Source: Chromobacterium haemolyticum DSM 19808 (GTDB lineage Bacteria; Pseudomonadota; Gammaproteobacteria; Burkholderiales; Chromobacteriaceae). Taken from it: a DNA stretch of 64,000 nucleotides. The notes beneath the pieces were generated by a model. That model saw only the letters and a program-made list of their open reading frames with translations, was not told where the DNA came from and ran no database searches. This document shows, one piece after another, positions 19,920 to 30,731 of the stretch (within the stretch, counting starts at the first letter, position 1; each line of letters opens with the position of its first letter). The stretch spans positions 59,382 to 123,381 of the forward strand of contig NZ_JONK01000012.1 in the NCBI RefSeq assembly GCF_000711885.1, written 5' to 3'. A program made the translations under genes and the position numbers.

Positions 19920-21260
19920 TCACGAAGGGTCGGCGTAACGCTCCTTCACTTGCCAGACATAAACCGGCAGGCCCAGCAGCAGCAGGATCATGCCCCACAT
20001 CACGATGTCGGCTCCGGAGCCGTATAAAGCCCACACCGAATAGGCGAAGCCCACGCCGGCGAAGCACAGCGGCGCCAGGTAGTCTTTGCGCTGGAACTGC
20101 TGGGGGCGCATCAGCATGATGGCCAGCAACGCCATCGAGCAAAACGCGTAAGGCAGCAAGGTGGTGGCGGTGGCCAGCAGAATAATGAACTCGAAAATTT
20201 TGACGCCGCCGTCGCCCCCCGCGTATTTCATCGCCATCAGCACCGTCACCAAGCCGCTGGACAACACCAGGCCGAAAATAGGCACGCCTTGCGGGTTCGT
20301 CTGAGCAAAGCGGCGGGGAAACAGGCCGTCGTGCGCGGCGGCGGCAGGCACATGCGCCTGCATCAAGCTCCAGCCGTTCAGTGCGCCGAAGCAGGAGACA
20401 ATGGCACCGAAACCCACCAGATAGTAGCCCCAATCGCCCCACATCAACCTGGCTGCGTCGGCGAACGGCGCCTGCGAGGCCGCCAGCATCGCCGGCGGCA
20501 TCAAGCCCATCAAGGCCACCGTGGACAAGATGTAGAGCACCGTAGCGATCAGAGTGCCCAGCACCGTGGCGCGCGGAATGGTTTTTTCCGGCGCGATCAC
20601 GTCGCCCGCCGGCACCGACGCCGACTCCAGCCCCAGAAAAGCCCACAGGGTCAGCGCCATGGTGGCGGACACCGAACTGAGCAGGGGCTTGTCGTGAGGG
20701 TTGAACACGATGTTGTCCGGCTGCAAATGGAAAAACCCGAAGAAAGTGACAGCGGCCAACGGCAACAGCTTGAGCAAGGTGGTCGTCACCGCCACTAGAC
20801 CGGAACTGCGCGCGCCGCGGCTGTTGATCCAGGTGACAATCCAGATCAGGCTGATGGCGAATACGCCGGCCAGCAGATTATCGTGCCCCAACACCGGAAA
20901 GAAGACCTGCATATAACTGGTGGCGGCCACCGCCAGCGCCGCGTTGCCGGCCCACAGCGCAATCCAGTAACCCCAGGCGATCCAGAAGCCGGCAAAACCG
21001 CCGAAGGCTTCATGAATATACGCGTAGGGCCCGCCTTCCTTGGGCAGAATGGCCGCCAGCCGCGCAAACACCAAGGCCAGGCAGATCGCGCCGGCGGCGG
21101 TGAGCAGCCAGCCTATCATCGACACACCGCCGAACGGCGCCAGCGACGCCGGCAACAGGAACACGCCGGAACCGATCATATTGCCCACCACCAGGGCGGT
21201 GCACATCCATACCCCCAGCGCCCGGGTCTTGGTCTTGCTGTCTAAATTGGTATTGCTCAA
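19920..21260 (-). CDS. APC-superfamily amino acid/polyamine antiporter, AdiC/PotE-like
   Basis: A 446-residue integral membrane protein with about twelve hydrophobic segments. The first helix contains GNMIGSGVFLLPASLA, which carries the GSG substrate-backbone motif of APC carriers. AFLGLESASVPAGDVIAPEKTIPRA, in helix 6 and the following loop, is characteristic of the AdiC/PotE/CadB group of exchangers. The length matches those antiporters (about 445). Arginine/agmatine or a related pair is the likely cargo. No decarboxylase gene lies nearby, which would have settled it. It ends at a good terminator and is upstream of the VanX-type dipeptidase on the same strand. Confidence 0.88.
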   Translation of the reverse strand: MSNTNLDSKTKTRALGVWMCTALVVGNMIGSGVFLLPASLAPFGGVSMIGWLLTAAGAICLALVFARLAAILPKEGGPYAYIHEAFGGFAGFWIAWGYWIALWAGNAALAVAATSYMQVFFPVLGHDNLLAGVFAISLIWIVTWINSRGARSSGLVAVTTTLLKLLPLAAVTFFGFFHLQPDNIVFNPHDKPLLSSVSATMALTLWAFLGLESASVPAGDVIAPEKTIPRATVLGTLIATVLYILSTVALMGLMPPAMLAASQAPFADAARLMWGDWGYYLVGFGAIVSCFGALNGWSLMQAHVPAAAAHDGLFPRRFAQTNPQGVPIFGLVLSSGLVTVLMAMKYAGGDGGVKIFEFIILLATATTLLPYAFCSMALLAIMLMRPQQFQRKDYLAPLCFAGVGFAYSVWALYGSGADIVMWGMILLLLGLPVYVWQVKERYADPS

Positions 21261-21685
21261 GGCTTGGTCTCCATCGGGCCTGCCGATTGACGGGCGCGCC
21301 GCGCGCGCGTGTTTCTACGATCATGCGATGGCGCCGGCGGAGCGGGTTCTGCCCGTTCCGTTCGCATTCAGACTGATACGGCTGAAAAAGCGCCCATGAT
21401 AGAGGGCCGCGCCCGCAAGCTAGGCATGCTTTCTTTAAGCCGCTTGACCGGAGTCAACTGAAGCGGGACTTTGCGCCAGTGCGCGCGCATGAAAAAAAGG
21501 CGGCATTAGAACACAAATTCGACATAAAAACATGTCGCATTTTCCGTATGTCAACGAGAAGGCGATGGCAGTCCGCTTGTCGCGGCCAATGATGCGCAAC
21601 AAGCGCGTGCGCAGATGCCAATATAGGTCAGCAGGCAGGGAAAAAAACACGTCAAATGCATAGTTTTGGCATAAAAGGGCGCAAT
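21261..21685. other. Intergenic region between gluQ and the antiporter gene
   Basis: About 425 bp. It must hold the antiporter promoter. The middle part (21500-21680) is more AT-rich and contains several T-runs on the minus strand, but no clear stem followed by Ts and no recognisable operator. Open frames here overlap the gluQ 3' end and have no support. Confidence 0.4.
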
Positions 21686-22573
21686 TCAGGCGACCACCAC
21701 AGGCCCTGCCGGCACCCGCGCCAGCGACCAGTGAGCGCGCGCCCACTGCCACAACTCGGCTAAACCGCCGCACTCCTCCGGCGGCGCATGCCCCAGACGG
21801 CTCAAGGCCAAACGCAGTGAAGCGGCGGCGTCCTCCGCCGCCACCGCCGGCGCCAGCGTCTGCTTGGACAGTTTCTCTCCCGCGGCGTTAACCAGCACCG
21901 GCAAATGGCAATAAGCCGGCGTATTCGCGCCCAGCGCGCGCTGTACCGCCACCTGGCGCGGCGTGGACACCAGCAGGTCGGCGCCGCGCACCACATCGCT
22001 CACCCCTTGCTCCGCATCGTCCACTACCACGGCCAATTGATAAGCCCAGTAGCCGTCCGCGCGCAGCAAGACAAAATCGCCGATATCGGCCGCCAGGTTC
22101 TGCCGGTACGCTCCTTGCAGGCGGTCATCCACCACGGTCTCGCCGGGTTCCACCCGCAGGCGCCAGGCTCGCCCCCCCTCCTCCGGACGCCTCAGCCGGC
22201 AATGGCCGGGATAAACGTAACCGTCCAGCCCGCGCCTCGCGGTCTCCGCGATCTTCTTGCGCGTGCAATTGCACGGATAAGCGTGGCCGGAGGCGACCAA
22301 TTGCTCCAACGCCTGCCGATACAAGTCGTGGCGACGGCTTTGGTACACCACTTCGCTATCCCACTCGAAGCCATAGGCCTCCAAGGTGCGCAGAATGGCG
22401 TCCGCGGCGCCGGCCACCTCGCGCGGCGGGTCCAGGTCCTCCATCCGCAGCAGCCACTCGCCTCCGCGCGCGCGCGCCTCCAGATAACTGCCGACGGCGG
22501 TGCACAGGGAGCCGGCGTGCAACAAACCGGTGGGACTGGGGGCAAAACGCCCGCGATAGGGAGAAGCGTTCAT
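21686..22573 (-). CDS. gluQ: Glutamyl-Q tRNA(Asp) synthetase
   Basis: A 295-residue GluRS-like enzyme that lacks the anticodon-binding domain and attaches glutamate to queuosine-34 of tRNA-Asp. The class-I HIGH equivalent lies in GRFAPSPTGLLHAGSL, followed by LRMEDLDPPRE; the KMSKS equivalent is GEKLSKQTLAP. The zinc site PCNCTRKKI and the YPGHCR segment are typical of YadB/GluQ. The ATG at 22573 gives the normal start; the frame extends upstream without adding a domain. The gene is divergent from fdxA. Confidence 0.94.
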   Translation of the reverse strand: MNASPYRGRFAPSPTGLLHAGSLCTAVGSYLEARARGGEWLLRMEDLDPPREVAGAADAILRTLEAYGFEWDSEVVYQSRRHDLYRQALEQLVASGHAYPCNCTRKKIAETARRGLDGYVYPGHCRLRRPEEGGRAWRLRVEPGETVVDDRLQGAYRQNLAADIGDFVLLRADGYWAYQLAVVVDDAEQGVSDVVRGADLLVSTPRQVAVQRALGANTPAYCHLPVLVNAAGEKLSKQTLAPAVAAEDAAASLRLALSRLGHAPPEECGGLAELWQWARAHWSLARVPAGPVVVA

Positions 22574-22708
22574 GACGGATAGGAAATTTACGGCGGCAAT
22601 GCGTTGTGAAGGGAATTTCTGGCTAATAATGTTGACTGATACGCTCAAATCATCGCCCAGAGGCCGCGCCAAACGGCGCAGCCGGCTTTCGACGACCAAG
22701 GAGCCAAT

Positions 22709-23032
22709 ATGGCCTACGTTGTAACCGATGCCTGCATCAAATGCAAATACACCGATTGCGTCGATGTCTGCCCGGTGGACTGCTTTCACGAAGGCCCCAA
22801 CTTCCTGGCGATTGACCCGGAGGAATGCATAGACTGCACGCTATGCGTGGCGGAATGCCCAGTGAACGCGATCTACGCGGAGGACGACGTGCCGCCCGGA
22901 CAAGAAGGCTTCGTCGCGCTCAACGCCGAGCTTTCCAAGCTCTGGCCCACTATCACCGAAAAGAAGGATCCGCTGCCGGACCACGAGGACTGGGCGGCGG
23001 TAGAAGGCAAGCTGCAACACCTGGAGCGCTGA
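22709..23032 (+). CDS. fdxA: 7Fe ferredoxin FdxA
   Basis: A 107-residue electron carrier with one [3Fe-4S] and one [4Fe-4S] cluster. The N-terminal cysteines lie in [18 protein letters not shown], and the second set is [17 protein letters not shown]. The C-terminal extension ending in LQHLER is typical of the Azotobacter-type 7Fe protein. AAGGAG sits five bases before the ATG. The TGA stop lies inside the left end of a repeat element at 23029-23188. Confidence 0.96.
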   Translation: MAYVVTDACIKCKYTDCVDVCPVDCFHEGPNFLAIDPEECIDCTLCVAECPVNAIYAEDDVPPGQEGFVALNAELSKLWPTITEKKDPLPDHEDWAAVEGKLQHLER

Positions 23033-23188
23033 GAACCGGTTCAAAGTCTCGCGAGCAAGAGCGAGGCAAGGCGAAAACCGCTGAGAAAGCGGAATGTACA
23101 CGTGGTACATGAGCATTTCGAAGCGGTTTTTAACGCCGTATCGCCGATGCGCAGCAGACATTGAACAGGGTCTGAGAACCGGTTCAAA
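23029..23188. repeat. Palindromic intergenic repeat element with 17-bp terminal direct repeats
   Basis: A 17-bp sequence containing the palindrome GAACCGGTTC occurs at 23029-23045 and again, identically, at 23172-23188. Between them is a long imperfect inverted repeat: the left arm (about 23068-23102) with AAAACCGCT and ATGTAC is mirrored by the right arm (about 23108-23150) with GTACAT and AGCGGTTTTTAACG, centred on ATGTAC-ACGTG-GTACAT. It looks like a small non-autonomous or REP-like element. It carries no open frame of its own. The left copy supplies the stop codon of fdxA and the right copy, read on the other strand, supplies the stop codon of cheD. Confidence 0.75.
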
Positions 23189-23792
23189 TGAACAGTTCTA
23201 TATCCCCGGACTTGCCGGCCACCTCCGGCTGCATCACCTGCTGGCGATAGCGGTTCTCCTCGGTGATCACGGTGCGGCTGCGCTTGAGCTTCTTGACCAG
23301 CACCTTGCCGCTGTCGGTGAAGAAGTACACTTTGCGCGCGCAGTCGCCCAGCAGGTCTTCGGCCAGGATGGGAATCCTTTCCGCATCCAGATAAGCGTGG
23401 ATGAAGCGGCGGTTGCGCTCGCCCACGTTCATCACCGACATGCCGTCCAGCACGTTGCCCCCGCCAAACACCTTGGCCTCCATGCGGTGTCGCATCGCGC
23501 CCAGCTTCTGCATCTCGGTGATCATCAGCTCCATCGCGTGAACGCCGAAGCGCGCGGCGGATGCGCCCTCACCCACCTCGATGCTGCCTTCCGGCAGCAG
23601 GAAATGGTTCATGCCCGCGACATTGGCCGCACGGTCCAACATGCACACCGCCACGCACGACCCCAGCAGCGTTACCAACAGCTGCGGCTGGCTGGTGACG
23701 TAGAAGCCGCCGGGAAACACTTTCACCGCCTGGCTTTGAAAATGCTTGTCGAAATAGGAATGGCTGCTGAAATGCACCGCGCCGCTGTTCAT
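23184..23792 (-). CDS. cheD: Chemoreceptor glutamine deamidase CheD
   Basis: A 202-residue protein that deamidates glutamines on chemoreceptors. The catalytic cysteine lies in [10 protein letters not shown] and the histidine in MNHFLLPEG; a threonine/serine-bearing segment and KVFGGGNVL complete the family pattern. The ATG at 23792 overlaps the cheB stop by four bases (ATGA), so the two are translationally coupled. It is the last gene of the minus-strand chemosensory operon. Its stop lies in the repeat element downstream. Confidence 0.93.
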   Translation of the reverse strand: MNSGAVHFSSHSYFDKHFQSQAVKVFPGGFYVTSQPQLLVTLLGSCVAVCMLDRAANVAGMNHFLLPEGSIEVGEGASAARFGVHAMELMITEMQKLGAMRHRMEAKVFGGGNVLDGMSVMNVGERNRRFIHAYLDAERIPILAEDLLGDCARKVYFFTDSGKVLVKKLKRSRTVITEENRYRQQVMQPEVAGKSGDIELFI

Positions 23793-24865
23793 AACATCGC
23801 CTTTTCCGCCCTGCCGTACAGGCAGGCCAAGATTTTGGGGGCCAGCGCTTCCAGTGGCCACTCTTGTTGCACGCCGCCGGCCTTCATCGCCTCGCGCGGC
23901 ATGCCGTACACCACGCAACTGGCCTCGTTCTGGCCGAATGTGACGGCGCCGGCGTCGCGCATCTTGCGCAGGCCATCCGCTCCGTCCCGCCCCATTCCTG
24001 TCAGGATGACGCCGATGGCACGCTTGCCCAGGCCGCGCGCGGCGGAGTCGAACAGCACATCCACCGACGGCCGGTGCCGGTTCACCCTCTCGCTCTGGTC
24101 CAACTCAATGCGGAAACCGCCTGCGGCGGCCTGCACCCGCATATGCCAATTGCCTGGCGCGATATAGGCGACGCCCGTCTTGATCGGCTCGCCGGCTTCC
24201 GCTTCCTTCACCCTCATCGGGCAGTAACTGTTCAGCCGCGCGGCGAAACTGCCGGTAAAATACTCTGGCATGTGCTGAGCAATCAGGATGGGCGGCCCGT
24301 CGGCCGGCAAGCCGCTCAATAGGGTTCGGATCGCCTCCGTGCCGCCGGTGGAAGCGCCCACAAAAATCATCGCTTGCTGGGCGCTGGCGCCCAGAAAAGG
24401 CGTCTGCGGCGCCAAGGCCTCGGCCGCGCGATGAAAGCGGTGCGGCGCACGCACCCTGGCTGCCGCCACCGTCCGGATTTTGTCTCGGATCTCGTGGGCG
24501 TAATCGCCCATCCGTCTGGCGATATCGTGCGCCGGCTTGGACATAAAGTCGATCGCGCCCAGCTCCAGCGCCGTCAGCGTCGCCTCCGATCCTTGCTGCG
24601 TCAGCGAGGAAATCATCAGCACCGGCGTCGGCCGCAAGCGCATCAAACGCCGAAGAAACTCCAAGCCGTCCATGCGCGGCATTTCGACATCCAGCGTGAT
24701 GACGTCGGGGTCCAGCTCGCGGATGCGCTCGCGAGCGATGAATGGATCGGAGGCGGTAGCCACCACCTCCATGTCTTGCGCCTCGTTAATGATGGAGGTG
24801 AGCAGATTGCGGATCAAAGCGGAGTCGTCTACCACCACCACGCGAATTTTCTTGTCGAACCCCAT
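23789..24865 (-). CDS. cheB: Chemotaxis protein-glutamate methylesterase CheB
   Basis: A 358-residue two-domain enzyme that removes methyl groups from receptor glutamates. The receiver has the acceptor aspartate at residue 59 ([12 protein letters not shown]). The esterase has the catalytic triad: serine in [11 protein letters not shown], histidine in [13 protein letters not shown] and aspartate in GMGRDGADG. Its start is 37 bp downstream of the cheR stop and its end overlaps cheD. It should be phosphorylated by the CheA of the same operon (28672-30696). Confidence 0.96.
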   Translation of the reverse strand: MGFDKKIRVVVVDDSALIRNLLTSIINEAQDMEVVATASDPFIARERIRELDPDVITLDVEMPRMDGLEFLRRLMRLRPTPVLMISSLTQQGSEATLTALELGAIDFMSKPAHDIARRMGDYAHEIRDKIRTVAAARVRAPHRFHRAAEALAPQTPFLGASAQQAMIFVGASTGGTEAIRTLLSGLPADGPPILIAQHMPEYFTGSFAARLNSYCPMRVKEAEAGEPIKTGVAYIAPGNWHMRVQAAAGGFRIELDQSERVNRHRPSVDVLFDSAARGLGKRAIGVILTGMGRDGADGLRKMRDAGAVTFGQNEASCVVYGMPREAMKAGGVQQEWPLEALAPKILACLYGRAEKAML

Positions 24866-24902
24866 CCACGCTCCCGAATCGATAAAAGGGCGGACACGCC
24901 GG

Positions 24903-25730
24903 CTAGGCCAGCCGGTAGCTGGTTTTGCCGCAAGGCAGGAAGGCGTCGCTCAGATGCAGGATGTTTTCCGAATGCCCCAGCAATAGCAAACCGTCAGGGG
25001 CCAGATGCCGCGCCATATGATTGAGTATGGCCGCCTGTGTCGGCTTATCAAAATAGATCAACACATTGCGGCAAAAAATGACGTCGAACTCCCCCAGAGG
25101 AGGCCACTCTTCCGCCACCAGATTCATCTGGAAAAAGGTCACCGCTTCGCGCAGATGTTTCTTCAAGCGCACCTTGCCGTCGTTGGCGCCCACGCCCTTA
25201 TCGAAAAAACGGCGCAATTGCGGCTCCGGCAACTGGCTGACGCGCTCGCGAAGATAGACGCCGTACATCGCCTGCTCCAATACATGAGTATCAATATCGG
25301 ACGCCAGCAATTCGCAGGGGAATGGCCGTAAAGACTCCGCCAATTCCGCCATGGTCATGGCGATGGAGTAAGGCTCCTCGCCCGTCGAAGACGCCGCGCT
25401 CCAGACCCGGTACGGCCGGCCGCGCTTCCGCCAGCGCTCGGCGTGCGCGCGCAGCATGCTGAAATGATGCGGCTCCCGAAAAAACGAAGTCAGATTCGTG
25501 GTCAGCGCATTGACAAAGTTCTGCCACTCCCCCGATAAAGCGTCCTGGTCCAGCCGGTCCAAGTACTCGGCGAAGCTTTTCAGCCCCAAGGCCCGCACTC
25601 GCTTGGCCAGCCGCGCGTAGGCCATATGGGTCTTGCTGTCGTTAAGAGCGATGCCCACCCGCCGGTAAACCATGCCGCGGATGCGGCGAAAATCGTCTGG
25701 CGTGAACTTGATGTCCAGTTCCAGCCCCAT
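24903..25730 (-). CDS. cheR: Chemotaxis protein methyltransferase CheR
   Basis: A 275-residue SAM-dependent enzyme that methylates receptor glutamates. An N-terminal helical domain (to about residue 80, with [14 protein letters not shown]) precedes the SAM-binding domain: [17 protein letters not shown], the [12 protein letters not shown] acidic loop, and [11 protein letters not shown]. It lacks a fused TPR domain. The ATG at 25730 is preferred to the TTG one codon earlier. The neighbouring receptor ends in a WxxF tail that may tether this CheR. Confidence 0.95.
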   Translation of the reverse strand: MGLELDIKFTPDDFRRIRGMVYRRVGIALNDSKTHMAYARLAKRVRALGLKSFAEYLDRLDQDALSGEWQNFVNALTTNLTSFFREPHHFSMLRAHAERWRKRGRPYRVWSAASSTGEEPYSIAMTMAELAESLRPFPCELLASDIDTHVLEQAMYGVYLRERVSQLPEPQLRRFFDKGVGANDGKVRLKKHLREAVTFFQMNLVAEEWPPLGEFDVIFCRNVLIYFDKPTQAAILNHMARHLAPDGLLLLGHSENILHLSDAFLPCGKTSYRLA

Positions 25731-25770
25731 CAACTCGATCCCCTCGGCTCCGCTCTCAGCCTAGCCAGCG

Positions 25771-28122
25771 TCAAAACTCCTCCCACTCGCCGTCCGTCAG
25801 GTCCACTTGCGGGCGCAGTCGTTCAGGCACCACGATCTTGCCGGCGGACTTGGGCGACACGGCCTTGGCTCCGGCAACGTGTGCAACGACATGCTCCGCC
25901 GTCTGCGCGACGTGCGCCTGCATAGGCCGCAAACGCTGTCCCGGCTCTCCCAGCTTGAATACCTGCACCGCGTCGTCCAAATAGCGCGCTTGCTCTTCCA
26001 GCGACTCCGCAGCCGCGGCGGCCTGCTCCACCAGCGCGGCGTTCTTCTGCGTGTTTTCGTCCATCTGCGTCACCGCCAGATTGACCTGCTCGATGCCCGA
26101 GCTCTGCTCAATCGATGCGGCCGAGATATCGCTCATGATATCGGCGACGCGGCGGATGGAAATCACGATCTCATCCATGGTGCTGCCGGCCTCGTCCACC
26201 AGCTTGGAACCGGACTCGACTTTAGCCACCGAGCTGCCAATCAAACCCTTGATTTCCTTGGCGGCGGCGGCGGAACGCTGCGCCAGGTTGCGCACCTCGC
26301 TGGCCACCACGGCGAAGCCTCTCCCCTGCTCGCCGGCCCGCGCGGCTTCCACCGCGGCGTTGAGCGCCAGGATATTGGTCTGAAAGGCGATGCCGTCGAT
26401 CACGCTGATGATGTCGACAATCTTGCGCGCACTGTCGTTGATCTCGTTCATGGTGGCCACCACGTCGCCCACCACTTTGCCGCCGCGCGCGGCGATGTCG
26501 GAAGCGCCAGTGGCCAGCGTGTTCGCCTTTTTGGCGTTCTCCGCGTTCTGCCGCACTGTGCTGGTGATTTCCTCCATGCTGGAAGCCGTTTCCTCCAGGC
26601 TGGCCGCTTGTTGCTCGGTGCGGCTGGACAGGTTGGCGTTGCCGGAGGCGATCTCGCGCGCGGCAGTGTTGATCGCGTCGGTGGACTCCTTGATGTTGGA
26701 GACAATTTCCTTCAAGCGCTCCACCGTGGTGTTGGTGTCGTTCTGCAACTGGCTGAACAGGCCCTGGTAGTCGCCCTTGATCGCATGAGTGAGATCGCCC
26801 TTGGCCAAGGCCGCCAGCACCGTGGCGATATCGCCCAGGCCCTGGCTGGTCACCGCCAGCAGTTGATTGACGCTTTCGCCCAACTGTCGGAAAAAGCCGT
26901 CCTTGCCTTCCAGATTGATGCGTCGGTCGAAATTGCCGGCCGCGGCCGCGGAGATGATGCCGGCCACCTCTTTCTCGATCTCAACTTCGCCGGTGCGATC
27001 CTTCCACTCCACCACCGTGCCCAACCGCGAGCCGTCGGTGCCGAACACCGGATTGGCCACCAAGCCGAAAATACGCTCGCCAATATTGATCTGCGCGCGA
27101 TAAGTGGAGCGCAGATTGGCCAACAGGTCGCGCTGATGCGCCGGATTGCTGTGGAACACATCCATATTGGTGCCCAGCAAGGCGCGCGCGTCGAAATTGG
27201 GCAAGGCTTTGCGCATATCGGCCTCGGCGCGGCGCATCATCTCCAGCACGCTGTGATTGGTGTAGATGATGTTGCGATCATTGTCGGCGATCATCACATT
27301 GGTGGAGGCGTTGTCCAGGGCATTGCGCACTCGGATGTTTTCAACCGCTTTCTCGGCCAGCAAACTCATCGACGCGAACAGACTATGCTTGTCGCCCGAC
27401 TTGACCTTGATCTCGGAACGTACCTGGCCCTCGGTCAACTCTCGCATCACCTTGACCAGCTCCGCAGGCTCGCCGCCCAACTGGCGCATCAGCGAACGGA
27501 TAATGAAGACGCCGAAGCCGATGCCGATCGCCAGCGCCAACAAAGTGAAGCCAAACAGCAGCTTGTAAGCCTGTTGGGAATTGTCGCTGGCATCCTGTCC
27601 CGCCTTGCGCATCAGCCCCTCCTCAAACGCGATGTAGCGATCGATCGAGGTCATGTATTTAAGCTGGGTATCGCGCAGGGTGACGAACAAGTAATCGCGA
27701 GCCTGCGCATCCCGTCCCTGCGCTTGCATGCGTCGGAACACATTCAGTTCAGAGCGGAAACTGGCTTCATCGGAGCGCATCGCCTCGAACAGCGGCCGCC
27801 CGGCGTTGCCGACATTCGGCTCCAAGGCCGCCATTCGCTGCGTCAGATTGACCAGGCTCTCGTCAATCTGCTGGTTGAGCTCCTTGGTAAGCTGGACATC
27901 CTTGGTCAACAACAGATTACGCACGTCCCGCGACGCCAGGTCGACATTGGCTGCAATCTTGTGCGCGGCGCTAACCTGCGGGATATGCACGCTGGAGATA
28001 TTGACCAGATCGCCGGCCAGGCCCTGCAGTTGTCTGACCGCCAGCGTCATCGCCACCGCCAGCAACAGAATCAACAGGCCAAAGCCCAACACCAGCCGAT
28101 GGATCACTTTCATATTATTCAT
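25771..28122 (-). CDS. Methyl-accepting chemotaxis protein with PAS domain and CheR-tether tail
   Basis: A 783-residue membrane receptor. The first membrane helix is residues 8-27, a periplasmic four-helix-bundle-type sensor runs to about 180, and the second helix is about 185-208. A cytoplasmic PAS domain follows (about 270-385), then a HAMP-like region, then the long signalling hairpin with the conserved tip [20 protein letters not shown]. The chain ends in EWEEF, a WxxF pentapeptide like those that dock CheR. The ATG at 28122 has AGGGGG upstream; a TTG earlier would add five residues. It lies between cheW and cheR, so it is the dedicated input of this operon. The signal sensed is unknown. 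Confidence 0.93.
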   Translation of the reverse strand: MNNMKVIHRLVLGFGLLILLLAVAMTLAVRQLQGLAGDLVNISSVHIPQVSAAHKIAANVDLASRDVRNLLLTKDVQLTKELNQQIDESLVNLTQRMAALEPNVGNAGRPLFEAMRSDEASFRSELNVFRRMQAQGRDAQARDYLFVTLRDTQLKYMTSIDRYIAFEEGLMRKAGQDASDNSQQAYKLLFGFTLLALAIGIGFGVFIIRSLMRQLGGEPAELVKVMRELTEGQVRSEIKVKSGDKHSLFASMSLLAEKAVENIRVRNALDNASTNVMIADNDRNIIYTNHSVLEMMRRAEADMRKALPNFDARALLGTNMDVFHSNPAHQRDLLANLRSTYRAQINIGERIFGLVANPVFGTDGSRLGTVVEWKDRTGEVEIEKEVAGIISAAAAGNFDRRINLEGKDGFFRQLGESVNQLLAVTSQGLGDIATVLAALAKGDLTHAIKGDYQGLFSQLQNDTNTTVERLKEIVSNIKESTDAINTAAREIASGNANLSSRTEQQAASLEETASSMEEITSTVRQNAENAKKANTLATGASDIAARGGKVVGDVVATMNEINDSARKIVDIISVIDGIAFQTNILALNAAVEAARAGEQGRGFAVVASEVRNLAQRSAAAAKEIKGLIGSSVAKVESGSKLVDEAGSTMDEIVISIRRVADIMSDISAASIEQSSGIEQVNLAVTQMDENTQKNAALVEQAAAAAESLEEQARYLDDAVQVFKLGEPGQRLRPMQAHVAQTAEHVVAHVAGAKAVSPKSAGKIVVPERLRPQVDLTDGEWEEF

Positions 28123-28156
28123 GCTTCGCCCCCTCAAAACAGGCTTGCGGCCGCGT

Positions 28157-28675
28157 TTATACGCGGCCAGCGGCGTCAGTCAACGCCATTTCCTCGCTGC
28201 CCATCAAACGCTCGATATCGATCACGATGATCATGCGCTCGTCCAGCGTGCCCAGTCCTTCGATATAGGCGGTGTCCACCGCCGCGCCAAACTCCGGCGC
28301 GGCTCGCAGCGCTTCCCGCTCCAGTTGAATCACATCCGACACCCCGTCCACTACCGCGCCGATGACGCGCCCGCACACATTCAACACGATCACTACGGTG
28401 AACTCGTTGTACACCGGCTCCCCGATGCCGAATTTCAAACGCAAATCCACGATAGGCACGATATGGCCGCGCAAATTGACCACGCCCTTGATGAAGTCCG
28501 GCGCGTTGGCGATGCGGGTCACCGCGTCGTAGCCGCGGATTTCCTGCACCTTCAGAATATCAATGCCGTACTCTTCCGCTCCCAGCGTGAACACCAGCAG
28601 CTCATTGCCCGAACGCCTGTGCGCCAACCCCGGGTCGTTCCGTTCCGCCACCATTTTTTTTCCTTGTTGTTTCAT
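28157..28675 (-). CDS. cheW: Chemotaxis coupling protein CheW
   Basis: A 172-residue scaffold that links receptors to CheA. The SH3-like CheW fold is recognised by [25 protein letters not shown], the [15 protein letters not shown] core and VVDGVSDVI. The ATG at 28675 overlaps the cheA stop by four bases (ATGA). An internal ATG at 28654 would remove seven residues. It is placed directly between cheA and the receptor gene. Confidence 0.94.
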   Translation of the reverse strand: MKQQGKKMVAERNDPGLAHRRSGNELLVFTLGAEEYGIDILKVQEIRGYDAVTRIANAPDFIKGVVNLRGHIVPIVDLRLKFGIGEPVYNEFTVVIVLNVCGRVIGAVVDGVSDVIQLEREALRAAPEFGAAVDTAYIEGLGTLDERMIIVIDIERLMGSEEMALTDAAGRV

Positions 28676-30696
28676 GCGTCCAGCGCCATCCGCTGGTTGT
28701 GCCGCGCAATCGCGGCGATATCCAGGATCATGGCCACCTGGCCGTCTCCGAGAATAGTGGCGCCGGAAATGCCATCCACCTTGCGGTAATTCGTTTCAAG
28801 GTTTTTCACCACAAACTGCTGCTGGCCGATCAAATCGTCCACTAACAGCGCCAGCCTGCTGTTGCCGGCCTCCACGATCACCAGGATCGCCTCGCTCGGG
28901 GTCTGTTTCGCTTCGGGAATGGAAAAAAACCGTCCCAACGGCACAATCGGCAGGTATTCGCCGCGAATGCCCACCACCTGGCCGCGCGCGGCCACCGTTT
29001 TGATTTCATTCGGCGCCGGCTGTAGCGACTCCAATACCGCCCCCAAGGGCATCACATAGGTTTCCGCGCCGATGCGCACCGACATGCCGTCCATGATCGC
29101 CAGCGTCAACGGCAAATGAATGCTGATGGTGGTGCCGATTTCGGCCATGGAGTCTATCTCCACACGGCCGCCCATGCTCTGGATATTGCGCTTGACCACA
29201 TCCATGCCCACGCCGCGGCCGGAAACCTCGGTCACCTCCGCCGCCGTGGAGAAGCCGGCCTCGAAAATCAGGTTCCACACCTCAACGTCGCTTAGCGAAT
29301 CCGGCGCAGCCAAACCGTTCTGTCTCGCCTTGGCCAGTATCCGCTCCCGGTTAAGCCCGGCGCCGTCATCGCTGACTTCGATGACGATATTGCTGCCTTG
29401 GTGGAAAGCCCGCAGCGTAAGACGCCCCACCGGATCCTTCCCGCCCGCCTGCCTCGCTTCCGGGGATTCGATGCCATGATCCAGGCTGTTGCGCACCAGG
29501 TGGGTCAACGGGTCGGACAATTTCTCGATGAAGCCTTTGTCCAGCTCGGTGCTTTCGCCCATCATCGTGAGCTCCACCCTTTTACCCAAGCGACCGGCCA
29601 AATCCCTCACCACTCGCGGAAAGCGGTTGAACACAAAAGAGATGGGCGTCATCCGGATCGACATCACCGCCTCCTGCAACTCCCTCGCGTTGCGTTGCAA
29701 AGCGCCGATGCCGCCAAGCAGGCGCTCATGCGCCACCGGATCCAGGCCCGCCCCGGATTGCGTCAGCATGGACTGGGTGATCACCAGCTCGCCCACTAGG
29801 TTGAGCAGCAAATCCACCTTGTCGATATTGACCCGGATAGAACTCTCGCTCGCCGCGCCTCCGCGCGCCGCAGGCTTGGCCGCGTCGAACTCCGGCGCCA
29901 GCGCCGGAACTTCGTCCCGCTCCGCCGCCTCGGCAGGCGGGGGCTCGAACAGGCCGAATCCGTCTCCTTCCAGCCATACCGAGGCGTCCGGTTCCGGAGC
30001 CGCATCGAGGAACAAGCCGAAACTGCTCTCCTCCTCTACGCCATGATCGACGTTGATGCGGAAATGCTCCTGCGGCACGGCGAACGCCAGCGACTCCGCC
30101 ACCTCCGCCGCGTCCAGCGGCGAGGTGAACACGGCAACCCAGGGCAGCTTGTCAAGCTCCTCGCCGCGCTGCACCACGCTCAAGTCGCCATGCTCGGCCA
30201 GCGACTCCAACAAGGCGTCGATGTTGACGCCGTCCACCACGTCGATTTCCAGATACAGCGTCCAGTGCCGCGCCTCCTCCGGCGCCCGGCGCGCCTCGGT
30301 TTCCGCCGGAGCGGCCGCCAGCGCCTCCAACTGCGCCTTTAGCTCATCGGCTTGCGCTGTATCGACATCGCCTTTGCCCTTGTGCGCCGCCAGCATCCCG
30401 TACAACACATCTTTGGCTCGCAGCACCAAGTCCACTAGATCCGAACTCAAGACGCGCGCGCCGCGCCTCACCTCGTCCAACAACCCTTCCAACACATGAG
30501 TCAAATCCGCCATGTCGGCGAAACCGAATGTGGCCGCACCGCCCTTGATCGAATGCGCGGCGCGGAACACCGCATGCAAATCCTCCTGCTGCGGACAGGA
30601 CTGATCCATGCCCAGCAGCAGGCTCTCCATGCTGGATAAATGCTCATCAGCTTCATCAAAAAACACCTGATGAAACTGCGACATATCGATGGCCAA
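28672..30696 (-). CDS. cheA: Chemotaxis histidine kinase CheA (first system)
   Basis: A 674-residue kinase. The HPt domain has the phospho-histidine in [15 protein letters not shown]; with the chosen TTG start at 30696 this is residue 48, the same number as in E. coli, and the start [18 protein letters not shown] aligns with E. coli MSMDISDFYQTFFDEADE. AGGAG lies seven bases before that TTG; an ATG at 30684 is the alternative. A middle domain around 130-220 may bind CheY or CheB. The dimerisation, ATPase ([30 protein letters not shown]) and C-terminal CheW domains are complete. It shares its operon with cheY, cheW, cheR, cheB and cheD. Confidence 0.95.
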   Translation of the reverse strand: MAIDMSQFHQVFFDEADEHLSSMESLLLGMDQSCPQQEDLHAVFRAAHSIKGGAATFGFADMADLTHVLEGLLDEVRRGARVLSSDLVDLVLRAKDVLYGMLAAHKGKGDVDTAQADELKAQLEALAAAPAETEARRAPEEARHWTLYLEIDVVDGVNIDALLESLAEHGDLSVVQRGEELDKLPWVAVFTSPLDAAEVAESLAFAVPQEHFRINVDHGVEEESSFGLFLDAAPEPDASVWLEGDGFGLFEPPPAEAAERDEVPALAPEFDAAKPAARGGAASESSIRVNIDKVDLLLNLVGELVITQSMLTQSGAGLDPVAHERLLGGIGALQRNARELQEAVMSIRMTPISFVFNRFPRVVRDLAGRLGKRVELTMMGESTELDKGFIEKLSDPLTHLVRNSLDHGIESPEARQAGGKDPVGRLTLRAFHQGSNIVIEVSDDGAGLNRERILAKARQNGLAAPDSLSDVEVWNLIFEAGFSTAAEVTEVSGRGVGMDVVKRNIQSMGGRVEIDSMAEIGTTISIHLPLTLAIMDGMSVRIGAETYVMPLGAVLESLQPAPNEIKTVAARGQVVGIRGEYLPIVPLGRFFSIPEAKQTPSEAILVIVEAGNSRLALLVDDLIGQQQFVVKNLETNYRKVDGISGATILGDGQVAMILDIAAIARHNQRMALDA

Positions 30697-30731
30697 AAGC
30701 TCGCTCCTCGTCGTGCCCAAGATCAGCAGAT

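Noticed and set aside
21435..21773. 112-codon frame between gluQ and the antiporter
   Set aside because: It overlaps the gluQ 3' end on the same strand and shows no family or ribosome site.
23033..23183. The repeat element as a CRISPR array or tRNA
   Set aside because: Only two copies of the terminal repeat with a single spacer that is itself palindromic; no cas genes and no cloverleaf.
25807..28230. 807-codon frame opposite the chemoreceptor gene
   Set aside because: It mirrors a clear receptor gene; the translation has no domain and is rich in His and Gln.
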